Positions 1 through 5,237 of a stretch of DNA of 10,016 nt are shown one piece after another (within the stretch, counting starts at the first letter, position 1; each line of letters opens with the position of its first letter). This DNA is from Crocinitomicaceae bacterium. GTDB lineage: Bacteria; Bacteroidota; Bacteroidia; Flavobacteriales_D; Crocinitomicaceae. Location of the stretch: positions 1 to 10,016 of the forward strand of contig JAHEMP010000069.1 of assembly GCA_024643585.1 (NCBI GenBank), written 5' to 3'. Both the position numbers and the translations under genes were made by a program. The notes under the pieces are model-generated. The model ran no database searches, was not told the origin of the DNA, and was given only the letters and a program-made list of their open reading frames with translations.

Positions 1-1
1 C

Positions 2-50
2 TTCGCTCAGCGCTCAATTATTGCTTTAACGAGCATTGAGCGGAGTCGAA
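2..50. repeat. Imperfect inverted repeat just downstream of atpG
   Basis: CGCTCAAT at 11-18 is exactly complementary to ATTGAGCG at 35-42, with a 16-base loop. The arms extend imperfectly outward to TTCG (2-5) and CGAA (47-50). The hairpin begins about 10 bases past the atpG stop, so it could end or stabilise the atp transcript. It has no T-tract on the minus strand, so it is not a standard intrinsic terminator. The GAGCGGAGTCGAA string resembles dispersed intergenic repeats I recall from Bacteroidota genomes; that recollection is untested here. Confidence 0.55.
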
Positions 51-60
51 ATGCGAATTC

Positions 61-936
61 TTAGTTATTCAAAGCTTCTGCTCCACCAACGATCTCTAGG
101 ATTTCGTTTGTAATGGCCGCTTGACGTGCTTTGTTGTAAGATAATTTCAATTCTTTTTGAAGCTCTTTCGCATTGTCTGTTGCTTTGTGCATGGCAGTCA
201 TACGCGCTCCGTGTTCCGATGCGCTTGAATCTAACAAGCTTTTGAACAATTGAATTTTCAATGACTTCGGGATTAAGTCTTCAACGATTTCCTCTTTTGA
301 AGGCTCGAAAATATAATCTCCTGCTGATTTTCCTTCTTCTTGCACGTTTGCAACGATAGGCAAAAATTGTTCTGCTTTCACGTCTTGAGAGGCTGCGTTG
401 ATAAATGAGTTATAAACTACAACTACTTTATCGAATTCTTTATTCAAGAAACGGCTCATCAATTCTTCAGCGATTTGAGCGTTGTGTTCGAACGTTAAAT
501 CGTAAAAGATATCTTCTGCTTTCGCTAATTCCTCGTTTGTGTAATAAAATTCAGAGCGTTTGAATGCATCTCTTACTTTTTTACCCAAACACAAGATTTT
601 TGGATTTTGGTTTTGGTATTCACCAGCCACCATGGTATTCACTTTCTTGATAATGTTGTTGTTAAAACCACCGCATAATCCACGATTAGATGAAACAGCG
701 ATAATCAACACATTTTTCACTTCTCTCGATTCAGAGTATGCATTTTCAGAAAGATCCAAGGTTGCACTCAAATTCCCCAAAATCTCTTGCAATTTATTCG
801 CATAAGGTTTCATTTGGGTAATCGCATCTTGAGCACGTTTCAATTTTGCTGCGGATACCATTTTCATGGCAGACGTAATCTGCATCGTTGAACCAACGGA
901 GACAATTCGATTTCGTATTTCTTTTAGATTTGCCAT
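61..936 (-). CDS. atpG: ATP synthase F1 subunit gamma
   Basis: This is the central rotor shaft of F1, which turns inside the alpha3-beta3 ring and couples c-ring rotation to ATP synthesis on the cytoplasmic face of the inner membrane. The N-terminal helix (MANLKEIRNRIVSV, then ITSAMKMVSAAKLKRAQ) and the C-terminal helix (ARMTAMHKATDNA, then YNKARQAAITNEILEIVGGA) are the two conserved coiled-coil arms of the family. The Rossmann-like middle contains the typical SNRGLCGGFN segment. I start at the ATG at 936 (291 aa). An in-frame TTG nine bases upstream would add MNK, but it falls in a repeat-rich gap and the family normally begins MANLKEI or similar. It is the last gene of the operon, 72 bases after atpA, and no atpD or atpC follows before the window edge. 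Confidence 0.97.
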   Translation of the reverse strand: MANLKEIRNRIVSVGSTMQITSAMKMVSAAKLKRAQDAITQMKPYANKLQEILGNLSATLDLSENAYSESREVKNVLIIAVSSNRGLCGGFNNNIIKKVNTMVAGEYQNQNPKILCLGKKVRDAFKRSEFYYTNEELAKAEDIFYDLTFEHNAQIAEELMSRFLNKEFDKVVVVYNSFINAASQDVKAEQFLPIVANVQEEGKSAGDYIFEPSKEEIVEDLIPKSLKIQLFKSLLDSSASEHGARMTAMHKATDNAKELQKELKLSYNKARQAAITNEILEIVGGAEALNN

Positions 937-943
937 CTTATTC

Positions 944-1005
944 AATTACGAATTTTTGAATTACAAATTACGAACGTTCCCATTCGTAATTCATAATTCG
1001 TAATT
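944..1005. repeat. Four-copy AATTACGAAT palindromic repeat in atpA-atpG gap
   Basis: The gap holds four copies of a 10-mer. AATTACGAAT is at 944-953, a one-mismatch copy (AATTACGAAC) at 966-975, and the inverted form ATTCGTAATT at 982-991 and 996-1005. Together they form a nested palindrome. The inner arms, 958-974 against 983-999, match at 15 of 17 positions around an 8-base loop. The transcript between alpha and gamma could therefore fold into a long A+U-rich hairpin. It may be a dispersed intergenic repeat or a processing or attenuation element. The structure is directly visible; its function is inferred. Confidence 0.8.
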
Positions 1006-1008
1006 CAT

Positions 1009-2583
1009 TTAGTATTTCGCTGCTATTTCTTTTGCTACTTTTCCTAGGACATCTGTCAACTCATCCGTGTATTTTCCTGCTTTCAAAGCCACCAATACAT
1101 CTGCGTGTTTTGCCTCTAAGTAATTCAAATATTCTGTTTCGAAAGCTTTCACTTTATCGATAGGAACGTTTTGAATCATACCTTTTGTTCCAACATAGAT
1201 GATAGCAATTTGCTTTTCAACTGGGTATGGATCACCTTCTTTTTGTTTCAAGATTTCAACGTTACGAGAACCTTTGTCCAAAACAGATTTTGTAGCAGCA
1301 TCCAAATCAGAACCGAATTTAGCAAACGCTTCCAACTCACGGAATTGTGCTTGATCCAATTTCAATGTACCTGCAACTTTCTTCATTGATTTAATCTGTG
1401 CGTTACCACCAACACGTGATACAGAGATACCAACGTTAATCGCTGGACGGATACCTGCATTAAACAAATCCGTTTCCAAGAAAATCTGACCATCTGTAAT
1501 CGAAATTACGTTGGTTGGGATATATGCAGAAACGTCACCTGCTTGAGTTTCAATAATTGGCAAAGCGGTCAAAGAACCACCACCTTTCACTTTTCCTTTC
1601 AAAGAAGGAGGAAGGTCATTCATTTGAGATGCGATAGTATCATCGTTGATGATTTTCGCTGCTCTTTCCAACAAACGGGAGTGCAAGTAGAATACATCAC
1701 CTGGGTAAGCCTCACGACCTGGAGGACGACGCAACAACAAAGACACCTCACGGTAAGCAACCGCTTGTTTTGATAAATCATCGTAAACGATCAATGCAGG
1801 ATTTCCTAAATCACGGAAATACTCACCGATAGCTGCACCGGTCATTGGTGCGTAGAATTGCATTGGAGCTGGTTCAGCTGCATTTGCCGCTACAACAACC
1901 GTATATGCCATTGCACCTGCATCTTCTAATTTCTTAACGATACCTGCAACCGTTGAACCTTTTTGTCCAATTGCTACATAGATACAGAAAACTGTTTCTC
2001 CTCTATCGTGGAATTCTTTTTGGTTAATGATGGTATCGATACAAACAGTTGTTTTTCCTGTTTGACGGTCACCAATAACCAACTCACGTTGACCACGACC
2101 AACTGGAATCATTGCATCAATTGCTTTGATACCTGATTGCATTGGCTCAGTAACTGGCTCACGGAAAATAACTCCCGGCGCTTTTCTTTCGATTGGCATT
2201 TCGTATGTATCACCAACGATTGGTCCTTTTCCGTCAATTGGTTCACCTAAGGTGTTAACAACACGACCGATCATTCCATGACCAACGTTAACAGAAGCAA
2301 TACGCCCTGTTCTCTTTACCGTGTCGCCTTCTTTTACCAAAAGAGAACGACCTAATAATACCGCTCCAACGTTATCTTCTTCCAAGTTCATCACGATTCC
2401 TTGAAGACCTCCGTCAAATTCAATCAACTCACCCGCTTGCGCGCCTGTAAGTCCATAAATACGAGCGATACCATCTCCAATTTGAAGAACTGTACCTACT
2501 TCTTGCAATTCAGCTTCAGATTTGAATCCTGATAACTGCTCCTTTAAAATTGCAGAAACTTCTGCTGGTTTTACATCTGCCAT
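1009..2583 (-). CDS. atpA: ATP synthase F1 subunit alpha
   Basis: This is the non-catalytic nucleotide-binding subunit of F1, present in three copies alternating with beta. The protein is 524 aa, close to family length. Visible motifs are the N-terminal beta-barrel region (about 25-95), the P-loop GDRQTGKT at 171-178, the Walker B strand LIVYDD at 264-269, and SVSRVGG at 388-393, whose Arg390 is the conserved arginine reaching toward the beta active site. A short insertion near 313-336 (NDDTIASQMNDLPPSLKGKV) follows the pattern I recall for Bacteroidota alpha subunits rather than the E. coli one. It starts at the ATG at 2583, 28 bases after the atpH stop. The start codon sits in a small dyad (CCATAATATGG, 2580-2590) and a perfect hairpin ends 14 bases upstream of it. 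Confidence 0.99.
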   Translation of the reverse strand: MADVKPAEVSAILKEQLSGFKSEAELQEVGTVLQIGDGIARIYGLTGAQAGELIEFDGGLQGIVMNLEEDNVGAVLLGRSLLVKEGDTVKRTGRIASVNVGHGMIGRVVNTLGEPIDGKGPIVGDTYEMPIERKAPGVIFREPVTEPMQSGIKAIDAMIPVGRGQRELVIGDRQTGKTTVCIDTIINQKEFHDRGETVFCIYVAIGQKGSTVAGIVKKLEDAGAMAYTVVVAANAAEPAPMQFYAPMTGAAIGEYFRDLGNPALIVYDDLSKQAVAYREVSLLLRRPPGREAYPGDVFYLHSRLLERAAKIINDDTIASQMNDLPPSLKGKVKGGGSLTALPIIETQAGDVSAYIPTNVISITDGQIFLETDLFNAGIRPAINVGISVSRVGGNAQIKSMKKVAGTLKLDQAQFRELEAFAKFGSDLDAATKSVLDKGSRNVEILKQKEGDPYPVEKQIAIIYVGTKGMIQNVPIDKVKAFETEYLNYLEAKHADVLVALKAGKYTDELTDVLGKVAKEIAAKY

Positions 2584-2597
2584 AATATGGTATATTC

Positions 2598-2617
2598 CAC
2601 TAATCCGAGGATTAGTG
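2598..2617 (-). promoter_or_regulatory. Perfect 9-bp hairpin spanning the atpH stop, before atpA
   Basis: CACTAATCC (2598-2606) and GGATTAGTG (2609-2617) are perfectly complementary around a two-base centre. In the transcript this gives a stem of eight or nine base pairs. It includes the atpH stop codon (2614-2612) and ends 14 bases before the atpA ATG. A ribosome finishing atpH would melt it, which suits translational coupling. It has no T-tract, so termination is unlikely. Function is inferred from position. Confidence 0.6.
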
Positions 2618-3145
2618 AGTTAAACGTTGTTTTAAATTATTCAATTGGTTTGAAACGGAAGCATCAATTTGTTTGTCTCCCATTTTTATAATGAATCCTC
2701 CAATAATCGTCGGATCAATTGTTTCTGTAACTTCAAGCTTTCCCTTTACTGAAGCGTCAACTTTAGCGAGAATTTTTGTCTTCGTTGCTTCATCTAAAGC
2801 GATAGCACTAACCAATTCCACTGGAACGATTCCTTTGTGCTCTTTTACTTTCGCTTCGAACGCTGCTGCGATTTCTGGTAAAATTGCTTCACGACCGTTT
2901 TTGGTAATCAATTCGAAAAACGACATTGTAACCGCTTCAAATTGACCAAAAATCATTTTGAAAACTTCAGCTTTTTTACCTCCATCAATGATAGGGCTGG
3001 TTAACATCAAAGCCAAATCACGATTTTCAGCAACTGTATCAGAGAAATATTTCATATCCGCTGCAACTTGGTCGAGGTTCCCTTTTTCAAGAGACAACTC
3101 CAACAAAGAGGTTGCGTAACGGATGGCTGCTTTTGTTTGTTTCAT
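2612..3145 (-). CDS. atpH: ATP synthase F1 subunit delta
   Basis: This single-copy peripheral-stalk subunit joins the top of the alpha3-beta3 head to the b subunits (homologue of mitochondrial OSCP). The protein is 177 aa, normal for the family. It shows the N-terminal helical-bundle start (AAIRYATSLLELSLEKGNL), the LTSPIIDGGKKAEVFKMIFG segment after the second helices, and the signature C-terminal stretch from about residue 147 (IIGGFIIKMGDKQIDASV, then NQLNNLKQRL). It starts at the ATG at 3145 and is preceded by an AGAAAGG run that could serve as a ribosome site. It lies only 9 bases after atpF, so the two are probably translated together. Its stop codon lies inside the hairpin that precedes atpA. 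Confidence 0.97.
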   Translation of the reverse strand: MKQTKAAIRYATSLLELSLEKGNLDQVAADMKYFSDTVAENRDLALMLTSPIIDGGKKAEVFKMIFGQFEAVTMSFFELITKNGREAILPEIAAAFEAKVKEHKGIVPVELVSAIALDEATKTKILAKVDASVKGKLEVTETIDPTIIGGFIIKMGDKQIDASVSNQLNNLKQRLTH

Positions 3146-3154
3146 GACCCTTTC

Positions 3155-3649
3155 TTAGTTCAAGTTCACATCTGCGGCCATTTTCTCAGCCAATGCTTTT
3201 TGTTTTTCGTCAGATGACATTTCACCACGAATGATTTTTTCTGCAATTTCCAAAGAGAAAGAAGCTACTTGATTTTTCAATTCAGAAATAGCCGCTGCTT
3301 TTTCCGAGTTGATCATGTCACGTGCATTGGACATCACTTTTTCCGCTTCAAGTTTAGCTCCATTTTTCGCTTCTTCAACCATCTTCGTTGCTGTCTCTTT
3401 CGCATCACGAACAATAGCGTCTCTTTCCGCTCTTGCTTCTTGAATCAATGCTTCATTTTGTGATTGCATTGCTTTCATTTCCGTTTTGGTTTTTTCAGCC
3501 AATTCTAAAGCCTCAGTAATTTTTTGCTCACGCTCATTTACAGCTCCTAAAATTGGTTTCCAAGCAAACTTAGCCAAAAGGATAAGTAGGATGGAGAACA
3601 CCAATGCCGTCCAAAATAACAATCCAAAATCTGGTAATACTAAATCCAT
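3155..3649 (-). CDS. atpF: ATP synthase Fo subunit b
   Basis: This peripheral-stalk subunit has a membrane-anchored N-terminus and a long cytoplasmic helix that dimerises and holds the F1 head against rotation. The protein is 164 aa. Residues 9-27 (GLLFWTALVFSILLILLAK) form the single membrane helix, followed by FAWKPI, the usual junction. From about 38 to 130 the sequence is a highly charged, alanine-rich continuous helix (EREQKITEALELAEKTK and onward) with the periodicity of a right-handed coiled coil. The C-terminus (SLEIAEKIIRGEMSSDEKQ) is the delta-contacting part. It starts at the ATG at 3649, close behind an A-rich stretch and 82 bases after atpE, with a strong hairpin in that gap. Only one b-type gene is present, as expected for a b2 homodimer. 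Confidence 0.97.
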   Translation of the reverse strand: MDLVLPDFGLLFWTALVFSILLILLAKFAWKPILGAVNEREQKITEALELAEKTKTEMKAMQSQNEALIQEARAERDAIVRDAKETATKMVEEAKNGAKLEAEKVMSNARDMINSEKAAAISELKNQVASFSLEIAEKIIRGEMSSDEKQKALAEKMAADVNLN

Positions 3650-3679
3650 TTCTTTGTTTTTTTAAAATTAAAATCAAAT

Positions 3680-3714
3680 AAACTCTGCCGCAACCAACCG
3701 TTCCGGCAGAGTTT
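3680..3714 (-). promoter_or_regulatory. Strong 11-bp hairpin between atpE and atpF
   Basis: AACTCTGCCG (3681-3690) and CGGCAGAGTT (3704-3713) are perfectly complementary. One further A-T pair gives an 11-bp stem with a 13-base loop. It begins about 17 bases past the atpE stop. On the minus strand it is followed by TTTATTTGATTTTAA, an interrupted T-rich run like a leaky intrinsic terminator. Partial termination, or protection of the upstream message from 3' decay, would both raise c over b. The structure is directly visible; its role is inferred. Confidence 0.65.
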
Positions 3715-3731
3715 TAATTTTGGAAAATTAA

Positions 3732-3947
3732 TTATGCTGGGTTTCCACCTAACAAACCAACTACAACTCCGAAAAGTGCCACACCCTCAATCAAGGCTGC
3801 TGCAATAATCATTGCTGTTTGAATTTTTCCTGAAGCTTCTGGTTGACGTGCGATTGCGTCCATTGCAGAACCACCGATTCTACCAATACCTAAACCGGCA
3901 CCTAATACTGCCAAACCTGCTCCAATTGCTGCTATACTTCCGTACAT
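3732..3947 (-). CDS. atpE: ATP synthase Fo subunit c
   Basis: This is the proteolipid that forms the rotating c-ring and carries the translocated ions. The protein is 71 aa and almost wholly hydrophobic, with two membrane helices (about 4-28 and 43-67). The polar loop ARQPE (33-37) contacts gamma and epsilon. The ion-carrying carboxylate is Glu54 in AALIEGVALF. The residue aligning with the sodium-binding glutamine of helix 1 in Na+ types is Ile21, and Glu54 is followed by Gly rather than Ser or Thr. The ring is therefore predicted to use protons. It starts at the ATG at 3947, 30 bases after atpB and with no obvious Shine-Dalgarno site. The glycine repeats in helix 1 (GAGLAVLGAGLGIGRIGG) are those that pack the inner ring. 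Confidence 0.98.
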   Translation of the reverse strand: MYGSIAAIGAGLAVLGAGLGIGRIGGSAMDAIARQPEASGKIQTAMIIAAALIEGVALFGVVVGLLGGNPA

Positions 3948-3977
3948 ACTATATTGATTTTAAATAATTACTAAATC

Positions 3978-5123
3978 TTAGTGCGCTTCGTGCGCATGTT
4001 CTTCATGGTGACCTTCATCAACTGCGGCACCGATAAATAAAGCTGACAACATGGCAAACAAATAGGCTTGCAAGAAGGCAACCAATAATTCCAAAACAGA
4101 AATAAACAAGGCCATAGGAACAGATAAAGCTCCCCAAGATGCACTCTTGTTTATGAAAATAATGGATACTAAAGCTAAAATGATAATGTGACCTGCAGTC
4201 ATGTTTGCAAACAAACGTACCATTAATGCGAAAGGTTTTGTCAAAATACCAACCAATTCAATAGGAATCATAATTGGCAACAAGGCTTTAGGAACTCCTG
4301 GAGTTGCGAAGATGTGTGCCCAATAGTGCTTGTTCCCTGAAAGAACAGTTACAATTAAAGTACAAACTGCCAAGAATAAAGTCACTGCGATGTTACCGGA
4401 TAAATTCGCACCTAAAATTGGAATCAATCCCAATAAATTTGAGATTAAAATGAAAAAGAAAATTGTCAATAAATAAGGAACGTATTTTTTATATTTCTTT
4501 TCTCCGATGTTAGCTTTTGCTATGTCATCGCGAACAAACAAGATTAATGGCTCGGTGAATTTCGCAATTCCTTTTGGCGCAACGGCTCCATTTTTCTTGA
4601 AATGCTTAGCTGTAGAAAACATGATTAATAAGAAAACCAAAGCTACAATAAACATAAAAACGACATTCTTTGTAATGGATAAATCCAAAGGTTTTGCTCC
4701 GCTTGGGTGTTCTCCGTGAAAATGTAATTCTCCGTTTTCTAATTTGTAGATTTTCTCGTGATACATTGCATAACCTGCAGCTGGACCTTCACCAATCATG
4801 TAAGATACTTGCTCATCGTTTTTTTCTAATGTAGCGTATCCCGGTGTACCGTGATAAAAATGTGAAGCCGAAAAAACTTTCAGTCCACCATCCATTAATA
4901 GGATTGGCAAATAAATTGAAGTTCCACCATGCTCAGGTCCCCACAAATGCCATTCGTGCGCATCCTTGATGTGGTGCATGATCATTTCATTGACATTAAA
5001 TGGTTTTTCCTCATTATGAGCGCCTTCAGCGCTTTCATTTGCCCACAAAGATGAGTTAATCGTCAATGCGACAAGTGATAAAATGAATGTTTTTATAACG
5101 TTATTCCAAGCCATTTTAGCCAT
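3978..5123 (-). CDS. atpB: ATP synthase Fo subunit a, with signal peptide and long periplasmic extension
   Basis: This is the stator channel subunit that passes protons to the c-ring. The C-terminal half has the family core: membrane helices near 153-169, 214-236, 243-263, about 280-323 and 330-368. It carries the essential arginine Arg303 in KPFALMVRLFANMTAGH. His312 and Glu345 occupy the positions of E. coli Glu219 and His245, the swapped pair usual outside enterobacteria; Gln352 matches Gln252. The first 28 or so residues look like a cleavable signal peptide (ending SSLWA). About 120 periplasmic residues follow, with HHIKDAHEWHLWG, before the first core helix. At 381 aa it is far longer than the roughly 270 aa of E. 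coli, a pattern I recall for Bacteroidota. The tail is His-rich. I chose the ATG at 5123; an in-frame TTG at 5156 lies inside the promoter. The ATG at 5114 is an alternative. Confidence 0.95.
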   Translation of the reverse strand: MAKMAWNNVIKTFILSLVALTINSSLWANESAEGAHNEEKPFNVNEMIMHHIKDAHEWHLWGPEHGGTSIYLPILLMDGGLKVFSASHFYHGTPGYATLEKNDEQVSYMIGEGPAAGYAMYHEKIYKLENGELHFHGEHPSGAKPLDLSITKNVVFMFIVALVFLLIMFSTAKHFKKNGAVAPKGIAKFTEPLILFVRDDIAKANIGEKKYKKYVPYLLTIFFFILISNLLGLIPILGANLSGNIAVTLFLAVCTLIVTVLSGNKHYWAHIFATPGVPKALLPIMIPIELVGILTKPFALMVRLFANMTAGHIIILALVSIIFINKSASWGALSVPMALFISVLELLVAFLQAYLFAMLSALFIGAAVDEGHHEEHAHEAH

Positions 5124-5153
5124 TTTAAATGTATTAACCTTCAAATTTTTGCG

Positions 5154-5161
5154 CAAAGGTA
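5154..5161 (-). promoter_or_regulatory. Predicted -7 promoter element of the atp operon (TACCTTTG)
   Basis: On the minus strand TACCTTTG matches the Bacteroidota -7 consensus TAnnTTTG exactly. Transcription would start near 5148, giving a leader of about 25 bases before the atpB ATG at 5123. No clear TTG appears at the -33 position. The element overlaps the in-frame TTG at 5156, which rules that codon out as the atpB start if this promoter is used. Confidence 0.6.
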
Positions 5162-5189
5162 GGGAAACTTTCCTAAAAATCTATAACTT

Positions 5190-5212
5190 TTTATCCATAA
5201 CTGTTGGATAAA
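5190..5212. repeat. Inverted repeat between the M1 peptidase gene and the atp promoter
   Basis: TTTATCCA (5190-5197) is perfectly complementary to TGGATAAA (5205-5212), with a 7-base spacer. It lies 25 bases after the peptidase stop and about 28 bases upstream of the atp -7 element. It could be an operator for the atp promoter or a weak end-of-transcript hairpin for the peptidase. It is A+T-rich and no T-tract follows, so it is a poor intrinsic terminator. Confidence 0.45.
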
Positions 5213-5237
5213 TTTGAACTACCCTTGAAACCCTTAT

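Noticed and set aside
560..805. Plus-strand 81-aa frame opposite atpG
   Set aside because: It is antisense to conserved gamma sequence; its hydrophobicity is a by-product of the complementary codons.
937..945. TTG start for atpG adding three residues (MNK)
   Set aside because: The ATG at 936 gives the conserved MANLKEIRNRI start; the TTG overlaps the edge of the intergenic repeat.
5124..5156. TTG start for atpB adding eleven residues
   Set aside because: The TTG lies within the TACCTTTG promoter element, so it would not be in the transcript; the ATG at 5123 is followed by a proper signal peptide.
5191..5211. DnaA-box-like pair (TTATCCATA and inverted TTATCCAAC)
   Set aside because: Neither matches the TTATCCACA box fully, there is no cluster or A+T unwinding region, and dnaA is not nearby; better described as an inverted repeat.
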